DNA of 64,000 nt from Pirellula sp. (GCA_013822735.1 PNKZ01000010.1:1-64000); one strand, 5' to 3'. Positions 17,598-27,562 are shown, numbered from the stretch's first letter. Notes: generated from the letters alone by a model not told the origin. Numbers and translations: made by a program.

Positions 17598-20318
17598 TTA
17601 AGCGTCGAGCAGCAACTTGCGCAACACCGTCTGCAGGATGCCGCCGTTACGGTAGTAGTCGCGCTCGACTTGCGAATCGATACGCACGCGAGCCTGGAAT
17701 TCGGTCACCTTGCCGCCCGGCGCCGTGGCGCGAACGGTCAACAAGCTGCGCGGTTGCAAGCTGTCGTCGAGCCCGACAAAGTCAAAGACTTCCTCGCCGG
17801 TAAGACCGAGCGTGGCAGCATTTTGGCCGGGTTGGAATTCCAACGGCAGAATTCCCATGCCGACTAAGTTGCTGCGATGGATACGTTCGAAGCTCACGGT
17901 AATCACGGCCCTAACACCGAGAAGATACGTACCCTTCGCCGCCCAATCGCGGCTGCTCCCCGTGCCATATTCCGCGCCGGCGAGAATCACCAGCGGTACG
18001 CCGTCGGCCTTGTACTTCATCGCAGCGTCGTAAATGGCCAATTGTTCGCCGCTCGGCAAATGGCGGGTGACGCCCCCTTCGACGCCCGGCACCATTTGGT
18101 TGCGAATGCGAATATTGGCAAACGTGCCGCGCGTCATCACGCGATCGTTGCCGCGCCGGGCGCCGTAGCTGTTGAAGTCGACCGGCTGCACTCCCTTTTC
18201 CATGAGGAACTTGCCGGCGGGGCTCGCCTTGGCGATGTTTCCGGCCGGTGAGATATGGTCGGTCGTCACCGAGTCGCCCAATACCGCCAACACGCGCGCC
18301 CCTTGAATCGGCTTGATCGGGCTCGGCTCTTTCGGCAGATCGATCAAGAACGGCGGCTCTTGGATATACGTGCTCGAATCGTGCCACGTGAACAAGTCGC
18401 TCTCCGGCACTTGAATCGCATTCCAACGCGGGTTGGCGTTGAACACGTCGGAGTAGCGATCCCGAAACATCTCCGGCAGCACGCACTTCTCGACGGCGTC
18501 GCGCACTTCTTCCTGCGACGGCCATACGTCTTTCAAATACACGGGCTTGCCGTCTTTGCCGTTGCCGAGCGGTTCGGTCGCCAAATCAATTTCCGTCGAG
18601 CCGGCCAAGGCATAAGCAACAACTAGCGGCGGGCTCGCCAGATAGTTGGCCTTCACATGCGGATTGACGCGACCTTCAAAATTGCGGTTGCCGCTCAACA
18701 CGGCCGAGGCCACGAGATTGCCGTCGACCACGGCCTTAGCGACCGGATCCGGCAGCGGGCCGCTGTTGCCGATGCAGGTCGTGCAACCGTAGCCCACGAT
18801 GTGGAACCCAAGTTGCTTGAGGTCTCCCATCACGCCGGCCTTTTCCAGGTAATCGGCGACGACGCGCGAGCCGGGAGCCAAGCTCGTCTTCACATACGGC
18901 TTTACCGACAGGCCCTTGGCGACGGCCTTCTTCGCCAACAATCCGGCGCCGAGCATCACGCTCGGGTTGCTCGTATTGGTGCAGCTCGTAATGGCGGCGA
19001 TGACCACGGCGCCGTGCGTGATGTCTTGCGACTTGCCGTTGTCGGTGAACGTCCCGGTACGAGCCAGCGCCGCGGCATCGAGAGCGAAGCCGCGCTTATC
19101 CATCGGAGCGGTGAGCGAATCGTGAAACTCCTTCTTCACGTTCTTCAGCGCCACGCGATCTTGCGGACGCTTCGGACCGGCCAAGCTCGGCTCTACGGTG
19201 TTTAGGTCGAGCTTGAGCAACTTCGTGAACGACGGCACGGGCGTGGCATCGGTGCGGAACAGGCCCTGCTCCTTCATATAGCGTTCGACCAGTTCCACAT
19301 CGGCGGCGGATCGACCGGTGCGGTGGAGGAAGTCGATGGTTTCATCGTCGATCGGGAAGAAGCCCATCGTGGCGCCGTATTCGGGCGCCATGTTGGCGAT
19401 GGTCGCGCGATCGGCAAGCTTCATCGTCGTCACGCCGGGGCCGCAGAACTCGACGAACTTATTGACCACCCCTTCCTTGCGAAGCATTTGGGTCACGGTC
19501 AGCACCATGTCGGTCGCCGTCGCGCCGGCCGGCAGAACGCCCGTGAGTTCCACGCCGATCACTTCCGGCATGAGCATGAAGAGCGGCTGGCCCAGCATGT
19601 TGGCTTCCGCCTCGATGCCGCCGACGCCCCAGCCCAAGACGCCGAGACCGTTGATCATCGTCGTATGGCTATCGGTACCGACGAGCGAATCGGGGAACGC
19701 GACCGGCCCGAGCCCGTCGTCTCGCACCCAAACGCACTTGGCCAAGTATTCCAAGTTGACCTGATGCACAATGCCGAGGCCCGGCGGCACGACGCGGAAA
19801 TTGTCGAGCGCCTTTTGGCCCCAGCGGAGAAACTCGTAGCGTTCGCCGTTGCGTTCGAATTCGAGGTCTTCGTTGAGTTGCTGTGCGGCGTCGATCGCAA
19901 AGCGGTCGACCTGAACGGAATGGTCGACCACGAGATCGACAGGAATCAGCGGATTGATCTTCTTCGGATCGCCGCCGAGCCGGCTCATCGCGCTGCGCAT
20001 GTGCGCGAGGTCGACGACGCACGGTACGCCGGTGAAATCTTGCAACACGACGCGGGCCGGCTTAAACGGCACTTCCACTTCCACGGTCTTCCCCGGCTTC
20101 CACCCGGCGAGTCCGCGGACGTCTTCTTCCAACACTTGATAGCCGTCGCAATTGCGTAAGACCGCTTCCAGCAGAATGCGGATCGAATAGGGCAGCTCCG
20201 CGGTTTTGCAAAGCCCGGCTTCTTCCAATTTGGAAAGTCGATAAATGCCGTACGTGCCGGCCGACGTGGTAAACGTGTCGCGAGCGCCGAAGAAATCACG
20301 AGGACGATCCGAAGCCAT
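17598..20318 (-). CDS. acnA: Aconitate hydratase (AcnA type)
   Basis: A 906-residue aconitase interconverting citrate and isocitrate in the TCA cycle, using a [4Fe-4S] cluster in the cytoplasm. Cluster ligands are in [14 protein letters not shown] and [15 protein letters not shown]. Other hallmarks are [57 protein letters not shown] and [20 protein letters not shown]. The domain order is that of AcnA/IRP, not AcnB. I chose the ATG at 20318 ([11 protein letters not shown]) because AAAGGA lies about 9 nt upstream and family members start here; the frame continues 66 nt further. It is transcribed divergently from the AAA+ ATPase gene. Confidence 0.96.
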   Translation of the reverse strand: MASDRPRDFFGARDTFTTSAGTYGIYRLSKLEEAGLCKTAELPYSIRILLEAVLRNCDGYQVLEEDVRGLAGWKPGKTVEVEVPFKPARVVLQDFTGVPCVVDLAHMRSAMSRLGGDPKKINPLIPVDLVVDHSVQVDRFAIDAAQQLNEDLEFERNGERYEFLRWGQKALDNFRVVPPGLGIVHQVNLEYLAKCVWVRDDGLGPVAFPDSLVGTDSHTTMINGLGVLGWGVGGIEAEANMLGQPLFMLMPEVIGVELTGVLPAGATATDMVLTVTQMLRKEGVVNKFVEFCGPGVTTMKLADRATIANMAPEYGATMGFFPIDDETIDFLHRTGRSAADVELVERYMKEQGLFRTDATPVPSFTKLLKLDLNTVEPSLAGPKRPQDRVALKNVKKEFHDSLTAPMDKRGFALDAAALARTGTFTDNGKSQDITHGAVVIAAITSCTNTSNPSVMLGAGLLAKKAVAKGLSVKPYVKTSLAPGSRVVADYLEKAGVMGDLKQLGFHIVGYGCTTCIGNSGPLPDPVAKAVVDGNLVASAVLSGNRNFEGRVNPHVKANYLASPPLVVAYALAGSTEIDLATEPLGNGKDGKPVYLKDVWPSQEEVRDAVEKCVLPEMFRDRYSDVFNANPRWNAIQVPESDLFTWHDSSTYIQEPPFLIDLPKEPSPIKPIQGARVLAVLGDSVTTDHISPAGNIAKASPAGKFLMEKGVQPVDFNSYGARRGNDRVMTRGTFANIRIRNQMVPGVEGGVTRHLPSGEQLAIYDAAMKYKADGVPLVILAGAEYGTGSSRDWAAKGTYLLGVRAVITVSFERIHRSNLVGMGILPLEFQPGQNAATLGLTGEEVFDFVGLDDSLQPRSLLTVRATAPGGKVTEFQARVRIDSQVERDYYRNGGILQTVLRKLLLDA

Positions 20319-20758
20319 TCCGACGATCCTTTGCTGAGGTTTCCGCCTAAGGTTGCCGGCGTCGCAGATTGCACTACGCCGCAAGTTGCAAGGTCGGCAT
20401 TTTAATGCAAACGGTCCGCGTATTCCATGCTCGGAAATGGCCGCGGCGCAAACCCATTTCCGTTGCTTTCGCTACGCGCCGACTGCGCTCCCACAGCACC
20501 GAAGCAATACATTTCGGAACAATTGTGCAACCTCAGGCGGAGGCGGTATATCCGCTATCTACGGCGTATTCGTTACGTAGTCGTAAGTCGACGGGGGTGC
20601 GACGCAGGTGTGAAGCCTTCCGCAAACTTGACCCCTTGCTGCGGCGACCTAAGTTTGCACGAACCCGAAAGGCGTTCGCACCCGACACGTGCGACCCGCC
20701 CCGGTAAGCGACGGTTTTGTCCCCGCCGACCTGTGCGGCAAACTGCGATTTATCACCC
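20319..20758. other. Divergent promoter region
   Basis: This 440-bp gap separates the divergent aconitase and AAA+ ATPase genes and must hold both promoters. A weak sigma-70-like pair for the plus-strand gene is TTGACC at 20628-20633 with TAAGTT at 20650-20655 (16-nt spacer). I see no clear operator, gene or hairpin. Confidence 0.35.
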
Positions 20759-22279
20759 ATGAGTTCCGTCGGAACACCTCCGGATCGGCCCACGCCCAAT
20801 GCGGCGCCTGCCGGAGACGCGAAACTCGACGAGCTGCTCACCCGCATTAAAGCGATGGCCGCGAAGGGCGCGCCCCCCGCCGCCCCGGTCGAGAAGACGC
20901 CGGCCCCGATAACTCGCGCCGCCGCGGCTTCTCAAGAAGAACCGGAATCGATCAAAGCGGTCGCCACGACCGTCTCCGCCACGCCCTCCTCCGCGAATAC
21001 GACGTCACCTGCCGACGGCGAGTCTTTCGTACCGCTCGAGCCGTCGAGTTTTCGCCAAGCTCGGCTGAATGAGGCCGAAGCGGAAAACATCGCGCTGAAG
21101 TTTCTTCTCTCCGTCGGCAGCGCCACGGGGCGCGAAGTCGCCGATCAGATGAAGCTGCCGTTCAAGCTCGTCGACGAGATGCTGTTTCAGTTAAAGTCGG
21201 ATCAACTCGTCGTCTATCGCGGCTCGGCGATGGCAGGCGACTATCAATACCAACTCACGGAGACGGGCCGCGAAAAGGGGCGCCGGCTCGTCGAACATTG
21301 CACGTACTACGGCGCCGCGCCGGTCCATCTCAAGGACTACATCGAAAGCGTCGGGCGGCAATCCTTGACGAAACGGCATCCCTCGGTCGATGACCTGGCC
21401 GAAGCCTTCTCCGACTTGAAGGTCAGCCCGCGCATGCTTCAACGGCTGGGTCCGGCCATCAATTCCGGCCGGGGCATGTTTCTCTTCGGCGCGCCGGGCA
21501 ACGGCAAAACCAGCATCGCCGAACGAATCACGCGCGCCTTCGGCGACACGGTTTGGATCCCCCGCGCAATCAGCGTCGACGGCGAAATCATCCGCCTCTT
21601 CGACCCCAGCAATCACGAAGCGGTGCCGACCGACAAGGTTGATGGTCTCTTACAAGATCAGCACATCGACCGTCGCTGGATCCGCATCCGTCGCCCCACG
21701 ATCATCGCCGGCGGCGAGCTCACGATGGACTCGTTGGAAGTGACGCTCAACCGCTCGACGGGCATCAGCGAAGCGCCCCTGCAGCTCAAGAGCAACTGCG
21801 GCACGCTCGTCATCGACGACTTCGGCCGGCAACGGATGAGCACCGACGAGCTCTTGAATCGCTGGATCGTGCCGCTCGAAAAGCGCTACGATTTCTTGAA
21901 TTTGCCGAACGGCAAGAAGATTCAAGTGCCGTTCGATCAGCTCATTATCTTCTCGACGAACCTCGAGCCGAAGCAACTCGTCGACGACGCGTTTCTCCGC
22001 CGTATTCCGTACAAGATCGAAGTGAAAGATCCGACGGAAGAAGAATTCCGCGACCTCATGAAGCTGATGGCCGAAAAGCTCGGTTTCGAGTACGACTCCG
22101 CAGCGGTCGACTACGTGGTCGAGACGCACTACAAACGGGTCAATCGCCCGTTCCGCTGCTGCCAGCCGCGCGACTTGCTGCTGCAGATCAAGAACCTCTG
22201 CCTGTTCGAACGAAAGACGCCGACGATGTCGCCGGAATCGTTCGACTTCGCCGTCGACAACTACTTCGCGGTGATGTAG
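20759..22279 (+). CDS. AAA+ ATPase with N-terminal winged-helix-like domain
   Basis: A 506-residue ATPase. The first about 100 residues are Ala/Pro-rich and probably disordered. Residues about 105-175 resemble a winged helix ([40 protein letters not shown]). The AAA+ core follows with Walker [17 protein letters not shown] near 240-255, Walker [12 protein letters not shown] near 355, sensor-1-like [12 protein letters not shown] and the Arg-containing [17 protein letters not shown] chose the ATG at 20759 ([11 protein letters not shown]); a start 42 nt upstream lacks support. Members of this group are sometimes called predicted ATPases with chaperone activity; some are linked to pilus or secretion loci, but no such gene lies here. 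Function unassigned. Confidence 0.82.
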   Translation: MSSVGTPPDRPTPNAAPAGDAKLDELLTRIKAMAAKGAPPAAPVEKTPAPITRAAAASQEEPESIKAVATTVSATPSSANTTSPADGESFVPLEPSSFRQARLNEAEAENIALKFLLSVGSATGREVADQMKLPFKLVDEMLFQLKSDQLVVYRGSAMAGDYQYQLTETGREKGRRLVEHCTYYGAAPVHLKDYIESVGRQSLTKRHPSVDDLAEAFSDLKVSPRMLQRLGPAINSGRGMFLFGAPGNGKTSIAERITRAFGDTVWIPRAISVDGEIIRLFDPSNHEAVPTDKVDGLLQDQHIDRRWIRIRRPTIIAGGELTMDSLEVTLNRSTGISEAPLQLKSNCGTLVIDDFGRQRMSTDELLNRWIVPLEKRYDFLNLPNGKKIQVPFDQLIIFSTNLEPKQLVDDAFLRRIPYKIEVKDPTEEEFRDLMKLMAEKLGFEYDSAAVDYVVETHYKRVNRPFRCCQPRDLLLQIKNLCLFERKTPTMSPESFDFAVDNYFAVM

Positions 22280-22309
22280 ACGCGACCTAAGTGCTTGACC
22301 GCCGGCGCG

Positions 22310-22439
22310 ACTTACGTCGATTCTGAGTTTCGCCCTGCGCAGATAACTCGACATATCTGCGCACCCCTTGTGGGTTTTGAGGTTGTGCGCAGATAGATGG
22401 AGTTATCTGCGCACAACGTAGATAACCGTCGACGTAAGT
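22310..22439. mobile_element. 130-bp nested-palindrome element (MITE- or REP-like)
   Basis: The outer 11-bp terminal repeats ACTTACGTCGA (22310-22320) and TCGACGTAAGT (22429-22439) are perfect inverses. Inside are two further palindromes with the same core. Unit 1 is tgcgcagata at 22336-22345 and tatctgcgca at 22354-22363. Unit 2 is ttgtgcgcagata at 22383-22395 and tatctgcgcacaa at 22404-22416. Each has an 8-nt spacer. No protein is encoded. The arrangement suggests a non-autonomous mobile or REP-type element, or paired operator-like sites. It starts 31 nt after the ATPase stop. Confidence 0.6.
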
Positions 22440-22595
22440 GGGGAGCAGAAGCGAGTGGTTAGAGCGATACGCAGGGTGTAGAAACTCCGGTCGCTCACGC
22501 TCCCGGCTCGCCTGTTTTTCTTCTATCTCCCCAATCCCCTCCGCATCCGCCCTGATCTCCTTTGCTGGAAGAACGTCAAAGGAGAATCTGCGGAC

Positions 22596-22612
22596 GGCAC
22601 ACGGAGTGTGCC
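22596..22612. repeat. Short palindrome GGCACAC-GGA-GTGTGCC
   Basis: A perfect 7-bp inverted repeat with a 3-nt loop in the gap before dcd. The rest of 22440-22699 holds no gene I can support. The palindrome looks like a small dispersed repeat, but only one copy is in this window. Confidence 0.35.
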
Positions 22613-22699
22613 TGCAACTTTCGAATTGCCAAAGATCACCCTGCACGGTAGCAAAACCGATGGGCGATCTCCAGGCGATTTTTGGCCGGCCTCCACCCG

Positions 22700-23278
22700 C
22701 TACGCGTGCGAGCGTTCGATGCCGAAATCGAGCTTCAATTGCGGGTCCCCCTCGCACTCCGGGTTCAGCTCTTTGAAGAGCAAGCTCGGCTGGATGTCGT
22801 GATTGTTTTGGTACTTGTCGCTCTCGTAGTTCGTATAGTCGCCGACGATCTGATGGTAGAAGATTTGGCAAATCGGCACGCCCGCATAAATGCGGACCGG
22901 CTGCACGGCGAACATTTCCAAAGTCCAGTAACCGCGGAAGCCGACGTCGCCGAAGCCGGCGGTGACATGAACGAACAAGCCCAGCCGACCGATCGACGAA
23001 CGCCCTTCGATCATCGGCACCAGATCGTAGGTCTCCGTGCGCTCGATCGTGCGACCTAGATAAAGCTGGTGAGGGCTTAAGACCAAGCCTTCCGGCGGAA
23101 TGGAAAGCCGGCGCACGCGATTGGCTTTCTTCATGTCGAGCACGACCTCTTCGTAGGTCATCAACTCTTCATGCAGCGTGAGGTTGTAGCTGTTGGGGTT
23201 GAGATTTCGCTCATCGTACGGATCGATGACGATATTGCTTCCCAACTGATTACGGATCTCGTGCCCGGAGAGAATCAT
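22700..23278 (-). CDS. dcd: dCTP deaminase
   Basis: A 192-residue trimeric dCTP deaminase of the dUTPase superfamily, converting dCTP to dUTP for thymidylate synthesis. Hallmarks are the N-terminal MILSGHEIRNQL, LNPNSYNLTLHEEL, the phosphate-binding GRSSIGRLGLFVHVTAGFGD and the catalytic Glu in GYWTLEM. It may be mono- or bifunctional (with dUTPase activity); the sequence alone does not settle that. Its ATG overlaps the stop of nth in ATGA (23275-23278), so the two are translationally coupled and nth is the upstream gene. Confidence 0.95.
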   Translation of the reverse strand: MILSGHEIRNQLGSNIVIDPYDERNLNPNSYNLTLHEELMTYEEVVLDMKKANRVRRLSIPPEGLVLSPHQLYLGRTIERTETYDLVPMIEGRSSIGRLGLFVHVTAGFGDVGFRGYWTLEMFAVQPVRIYAGVPICQIFYHQIVGDYTNYESDKYQNNHDIQPSLLFKELNPECEGDPQLKLDFGIERSHA

Positions 23279-24108
23279 CGTCGGCTTCCCTTGCCCGCGA
23301 GGGCCTTAGATTTTTTCTTCGGCATCGATTTCTTCGTCTTCGCTGCCCCGTAACTCGTCACCCCGGATTTCGCTGCGGCGACCTTCGGCGGCGGCGATTT
23401 CTTCACGACCCCGATCTTCGGGCAAATCTCCGCCAGCCCGCACGCTTCGCAGCGCGGCTTACGGGCCACACAAACGCGCCGGCCGTGCCAAATCAGCCGG
23501 TGGCTGAAGTTGATCCACTCTTCCGGCGGCAAGAGCGCGGCCAAATCGTGCTCGATCTTCACGGCGTCCGACTTGTGTTTCGTCAGGCCAAGCCGGTTGG
23601 AGAGCCTAGTGACGTGCGTATCGACCACCACGCCCGAGGGAATGCCGAAGGCGGTGCCGAGCACGACGTTGGCAGTCTTGCGACCGACGCCGTCGAGGGC
23701 GACCAGTTCCGCCAAGGTATTCGGTACTTGCCCGCCATGTTTTTCAACGAGGGCTCGGCAGCAGCCCTGAATGTTCTTGGCCTTGTTCCGATAAAAGCCG
23801 GTGCTGCGGATCACCTGCTCCAGCTCTTCGAGCGGGGCGTTCGCATAGTCGGCGGCGGTGCGGTAGCGGCGGAAGAGGTCGCGGGTGACGATATTGACGC
23901 GTTCGTCGGTGCATTGCGCCGAGAGAATCACGGCCACGAGCAACTCCAGCGGCGACGAATAGCGCAGCGCGCATTCCGCATCGGGATACAACCGTGCCAG
24001 ACCTTCGGCGACATCCAGAGCCCGTCGTTTGGCGGCGGCGGTAGCGGCCACTGGTTGACCCCGGAGTGCAAAAGCGATCATCGCGGCGATCCGCGAGCAA
24101 GCGGTCAT
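23275..24108 (-). CDS. nth: Endonuclease III (DNA glycosylase / AP lyase)
   Basis: About 277 residues; removes oxidised pyrimidines and cleaves at AP sites in base-excision repair. The helix-hairpin-helix LVALDGVGRKTANVVL contains the catalytic Lys, and the catalytic Asp is in GVVVDTHVTRLSNRLG. The [4Fe-4S] ligands are CVARKPRCEACGLAEIC with C-x6-C-x2-C-x5-C spacing. The C-terminal about 45 residues are a Lys/Ala/Pro-rich tail (KKSMPKKKSKALAGKG) not usual in the family; it may add DNA affinity. The frame is open to 24351, but I prefer the Met at 24108 or the one at 24081. It is cotranscribed with dcd through a 4-nt overlap. Confidence 0.93.
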   Translation of the reverse strand: MTACSRIAAMIAFALRGQPVAATAAAKRRALDVAEGLARLYPDAECALRYSSPLELLVAVILSAQCTDERVNIVTRDLFRRYRTAADYANAPLEELEQVIRSTGFYRNKAKNIQGCCRALVEKHGGQVPNTLAELVALDGVGRKTANVVLGTAFGIPSGVVVDTHVTRLSNRLGLTKHKSDAVKIEHDLAALLPPEEWINFSHRLIWHGRRVCVARKPRCEACGLAEICPKIGVVKKSPPPKVAAAKSGVTSYGAAKTKKSMPKKKSKALAGKGSRR

Positions 24109-24226
24109 TCTCCGCGACGCTCCGGGAGTGTCAAGCGAACGGCGTGCGAGGCAAGTTTGACCATTTTCACTCCGAGTGTTAGGCTCGGCGCGAATCGCGA
24201 GCTTTCTTGTCTCACCAAGAGTCCGT

Positions 24227-24619
24227 ATGGAATCCGCCGAATATGATCCGCTGTATCTGAAGGGGATCGAATTCTTCAATACCTGCGAGTTTTTCGAAAG
24301 CCACGAGGCTTGGGAAGAACTGTGGCAGGAAGACTTTGGGCCTAGCCGCAAGTTTCTCCAAGGATTGATTCAGGCGGCCGTGGCGCTGCACCATTTCGGC
24401 AACGGCAACATTCGGGGCGCAAAAAAGGTTTACTACGGAAGTTGCGGCTACCTCGAGCCGTATCGCCCCAAGTATCAGGGGCTCGATCTCGATAAATTCT
24501 TGGCCGAAATGAAGACCTGTTTCACGGAAGTCATCGCTTCGGGGGACGACTACCCGCAAATCGACATCGTTCCGGATACAATTCCGGAGATTCACCTTGA
24601 CCCGCCGCCGGCCGCGTAA
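24227..24619 (+). CDS. DUF309 family protein
   Basis: A 130-residue all-alpha protein of the DUF309 family. The signature is EFFNTCEFFESHEAWEELW followed by RKFLQGLIQAAVALHHFGNG and KVYYGS. Conserved His/Glu in FFESHEAWE suggest a metal or ligand site, but no activity is known. I chose the ATG at 24227 because the conserved domain begins right after it; the frame extends 51 nt upstream. It is transcribed away from nth and is followed 58 nt later by the Lon-substrate-binding-domain gene. Confidence 0.82.
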   Translation: MESAEYDPLYLKGIEFFNTCEFFESHEAWEELWQEDFGPSRKFLQGLIQAAVALHHFGNGNIRGAKKVYYGSCGYLEPYRPKYQGLDLDKFLAEMKTCFTEVIASGDDYPQIDIVPDTIPEIHLDPPPAA

Positions 24620-24677
24620 GTTTGCGTATTGCCGCCGGGGGACGATCTAGAAGTTTGACCAAGCTTGCCGGCCGTTC

Positions 24678-25382
24678 ATGTCTGAAAACGCACTCGCCTT
24701 CGATCCCGCGACTTTCTCCGGCAAGGCTCGGCTCTTTCCGTTGCCCAACCTCGTGATGTTTCCGCACGTGCTGCAGCCGCTGCACGTGTTTGAGCCGCGC
24801 TATCGAGCGCTGCTGGAAGAATCGTTGGCCGACGACCGCCTGATCGCCATGGCCGTGCTCGCGCCCGGCTGGGAGAAAAACTACGAAGGGCGCCCGCGGC
24901 TCCGCCCCGCCGCATGCTTGGGGCGCGTGGTGACGCATCAGCAAGTGGAAGAAGGGCGCTACAACATTCTCCTGGCCGGCCTGCGACGGGTACGCATTGT
25001 CCAGGAACTGCCGCCGGACAAGCTATTCCGCGAAGCCAGGGTCGAGATCGTCGACGACCTGTACCCCGTAACGACCGCGGCCGAGCGTCCGGCGTTGCAA
25101 TTCAAGCTGCTCGACGCGTTCCGCAAGTTCCTGCCGAATGTTCCGGAAGTGCATCAGCACTTGGAAGACCTGCTCTCGACCGAAGTCTCGCTCGGGATGC
25201 TCACCGACTTGGCCGGCTACACGATGCAGATTCCGATCGACGCGAAAGACTCGCTCTTGAGCGAGCCCGACGTCGACCGCCGCTGCCGAAAGTTGCTCAA
25301 CTTAATGGCCGGGCTGCCGACGAAATCGCGCGAGCCGGGCGACGGCGGTACCCCCTGGCCGCCGGACTTTAGCGTGAATTAG
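24678..25382 (+). CDS. Lon protease substrate-binding (LON) domain protein
   Basis: A 234-residue protein consisting of the N-terminal LON substrate-recognition domain only, without the AAA+ or Ser-Lys protease parts of Lon. The key start is LFPLPNLVMFPHVLQPLHVF and EPRYRALLEESLADDRLIAM, followed by RVVTHQQVEEGRYNILLAG and RVRIVQEL. Such stand-alone proteins may be adaptors or substrate binders; none is mechanistically understood in planctomycetes. The length is typical for this group. Confidence 0.88.
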   Translation: MSENALAFDPATFSGKARLFPLPNLVMFPHVLQPLHVFEPRYRALLEESLADDRLIAMAVLAPGWEKNYEGRPRLRPAACLGRVVTHQQVEEGRYNILLAGLRRVRIVQELPPDKLFREARVEIVDDLYPVTTAAERPALQFKLLDAFRKFLPNVPEVHQHLEDLLSTEVSLGMLTDLAGYTMQIPIDAKDSLLSEPDVDRRCRKLLNLMAGLPTKSREPGDGGTPWPPDFSVN

Positions 25383-25397
25383 AGCATCTGGGGCGAG

Positions 25398-25477
25398 CGT
25401 CGAGCCGTAAGGCCGACGTGTCTGCAGCTTCCTAGCTCGTGAGTCAATTCCAGACACGTCGGGCTTACGACTCGACG
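25398..25477. repeat. Long palindromic intergenic repeat (27-bp arms)
   Basis: The arm beginning CGTCGAGCCGTAAGGCCGAC at 25398-25424 is matched inversely by 25451-25477 at 25 of 27 positions, with a 26-nt spacer. The left part, with 10 further bases from 25388, recurs at 42400-42432 with one mismatch over 33 nt. So this is a dispersed repeat family. Confidence 0.7.
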
Positions 25478-25577
25478 ATCGCCTGGAAAAGTCGCCAGTC
25501 CCCTGGTCGCGTTGCGCCCGGCTTGGCAAGATACTCAGCTTCATTGATCGAATGCAGACATCGGAGGTCACGCATCC

Positions 25578-26315
25578 ATGACGGGAACCTGTGCGATAGT
25601 CTTGGCGGCCGGCCAAGGCACTCGGATGAAGTCGGACCTGCCGAAAGTGCTCGTGCCGGTCTGCGGTCGGCCGATGATCGACTATGTGCTCGACATGCTG
25701 GCCGAAGCCGGAATCGACCGCGTGATCGTCGTCGTCGGATATCGGGCCGACCTCGTCCGCGAACATTTGGCGGGGCGACGCGGTCTCACGTTTGTAGAAC
25801 AACGCGAACGGCTCGGCACCGGGCACGCCGTGATGGTCTGTCGTGAAGAACTTGCCGGCCAGACGGGCCCGGTCGTGATCGTCACCGGCGATTCGCCGCT
25901 GGTGCGCGCGACGTCGATCCGCGCGCTGCTCGCCGAGCGCGATAAACTCGACGCCGCCTGCATTCTCGGCACCGCGCACAAGGCCAACCCCTTCGGCCTG
26001 GGGCGTATCGTACGCGACTCCGCCGGAAAATTCGCGGCGATTGTGGAAGAAAAAGACGCCACGCCCGCCGAGCGACAAATCACCGAAGTGAACATGAGTT
26101 GCTACGTTTTCGCGGCGGGCGACTTGCTGACGGCGCTCGGAGAGCTACGTGCCGACAACGCGCAGAAAGAGTATTATATTACGGATTGCCCCGGCAATCT
26201 CCGGCGATCGGGTCGCATCGTCGAGGCCTTGCCGGTGCTGACGCCCGCGGAAACGCTGAGCATCAACACGGTCGACGAATTGGCGATCGTCGAAGCCGCG
26301 ATGCGGGCAGAATAG
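25578..26315 (+). CDS. GlmU-like sugar nucleotidyltransferase (pyrophosphorylase domain only)
   Basis: A 245-residue NTP-transferase matching the N-terminal uridylyltransferase half of GlmU, which makes UDP-GlcNAc from GlcNAc-1-P and UTP. Motifs are IVLAAGQGTRMKSDLPKVL (nucleotide binding), GTGHAV, VIVTGDSPLV (metal-binding Asp), FGLGRIVRD, IVEEKDA and EVNMSCYVF. The C-terminal left-handed beta-helix acetyltransferase of bifunctional GlmU (normally about 450 residues) is absent, so a separate acetyltransferase must exist elsewhere or the substrate differs. It stands about 100 nt before prs, a pairing seen in many bacteria (glmU-prs). Confidence 0.87.
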   Translation: MTGTCAIVLAAGQGTRMKSDLPKVLVPVCGRPMIDYVLDMLAEAGIDRVIVVVGYRADLVREHLAGRRGLTFVEQRERLGTGHAVMVCREELAGQTGPVVIVTGDSPLVRATSIRALLAERDKLDAACILGTAHKANPFGLGRIVRDSAGKFAAIVEEKDATPAERQITEVNMSCYVFAAGDLLTALGELRADNAQKEYYITDCPGNLRRSGRIVEALPVLTPAETLSINTVDELAIVEAAMRAE

Positions 26316-26417
26316 CCGGATTGTCGACGTCGGTGAGTCCCCTCGCTCGCGCTTCGGGGCTGATAACGCGAAACCAAGCACGTGGCACTTAGCACCCCAG
26401 CACGTTCGAAGAACTTC

Positions 26418-27362
26418 ATGACCGACCTCAAGATTTTTAGCGGCCGCTCCAACCCCACGCTTACGGCGCGCATTTGCGACTACCTCGGCGTGCCGCCGGG
26501 CAATATCTCGCTGGCCAGCTTTCCCGACAGCGAAATCTCCTGCAAGCTCGAAGAGAACGTGCGCGGACGAGACGTCTTCCTCGTGCAGAGCACCTGCGCG
26601 CCGGTGAATGAAAGCTTGATGGAACTGCTCGTGATGATCGACAGTTGCAAGCGGGCCAGCGCCGAACGGGTGACCGTCGTCATTCCGTATTTCGGCTATG
26701 CCCGGCAAGATCGCAAAGACGAAGGACGCGTGCCGATCACGGCGAAGCTGGTCGCCAACATTATCGAACGTGCCGGCGCGAATCGCGTGCTCACGATGGA
26801 CCTCCACGCCGCGCAGATTCAAGGTTTCTTCGATCTCCCGGTCGACCACTTATACGCCGCGCCGGTACTCAACGACCATTTCCGCCAGATGGATTTCGCG
26901 CCGGACGACGTCGTGGTCGTCAGCCCCGACGAGGGAAGCATCAAGCGCGCTCTCGGCCATGCTAAGCGGATGGGCGCGCGGCTGGCGATCGTCGACAAAC
27001 GCCGCTCCAGCGCCGAAAACACCAAGCAAGAAAACATCATCGGTTCGTCGGTCGACGGCAAAGTCTGCTTCATGTTCGACGACATGATCAGCACGGCCGG
27101 CTCCATTTGCGGCGCCGCCGCCAAGGTCGCGGAAGCGGGCGCCCGCAAGATTTTCGTCGGCGCCACACACGGCATTCTCTGCGGCAACGCCTTGAAGAAT
27201 CTGGAAGCCGCGCCGATCGAGAAGCTCGTGATCACCGACACGATTCCGCTCACGCCGGAGCGGAAGCTGCCGAAAATCACGGTCCTCAGCGTCGCCCCGC
27301 TCTTGGGCGAAGCGATCAAACGCATCCACCGCAACGAGTCGGTGAGCCGGCTGTTTACGTAG
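26418..27362 (+). CDS. prs: Ribose-phosphate pyrophosphokinase
   Basis: A 314-residue PRPP synthetase, transferring pyrophosphate from ATP to ribose-5-phosphate for nucleotide, His and Trp synthesis. Hallmarks are LKIFSGRSNPTLTARICDYL, SFPDSEISCKL, VVIPYFGYARQDRK (ATP loop), MDLHAAQIQGFFDLPVDHLY, VVSPDEGSIKRA and the PRPP loop VCFMFDDMISTAGSI. The start at 26418 fits the family; 12 codons upstream in frame are not conserved-looking. It lies between the GlmU-like gene and, after an exported-protein gene, rplY and pth, keeping part of the widespread glmU-prs-rplY-pth order. Confidence 0.96.
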   Translation: MTDLKIFSGRSNPTLTARICDYLGVPPGNISLASFPDSEISCKLEENVRGRDVFLVQSTCAPVNESLMELLVMIDSCKRASAERVTVVIPYFGYARQDRKDEGRVPITAKLVANIIERAGANRVLTMDLHAAQIQGFFDLPVDHLYAAPVLNDHFRQMDFAPDDVVVVSPDEGSIKRALGHAKRMGARLAIVDKRRSSAENTKQENIIGSSVDGKVCFMFDDMISTAGSICGAAAKVAEAGARKIFVGATHGILCGNALKNLEAAPIEKLVITDTIPLTPERKLPKITVLSVAPLLGEAIKRIHRNESVSRLFT

Positions 27363-27562
27363 GCGGTTCAGGTTTCTTGGTTCAGAGTTCCGGGTAGCGG
27401 CGCACACTACGATGCCCCGCTTGCTCGCGGCGGCGGTTCCGCCGATAATCTCCGTCTGTCCGTGAGCCAGCCATCCGCTTCTCGGTAGCCATGCTCTTCT
27501 CCGCGGCCGTGCAATGTGCGCCGCCGCATCCATGGTTACACCTGCACATAGGGAGCGTCTCA

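Noticed and set aside
22287-22871. 194-residue minus-strand frame over the nested-palindrome element and dcd end
   Set aside because: It overlaps dcd out of frame and runs through palindromes; no recognisable domain.
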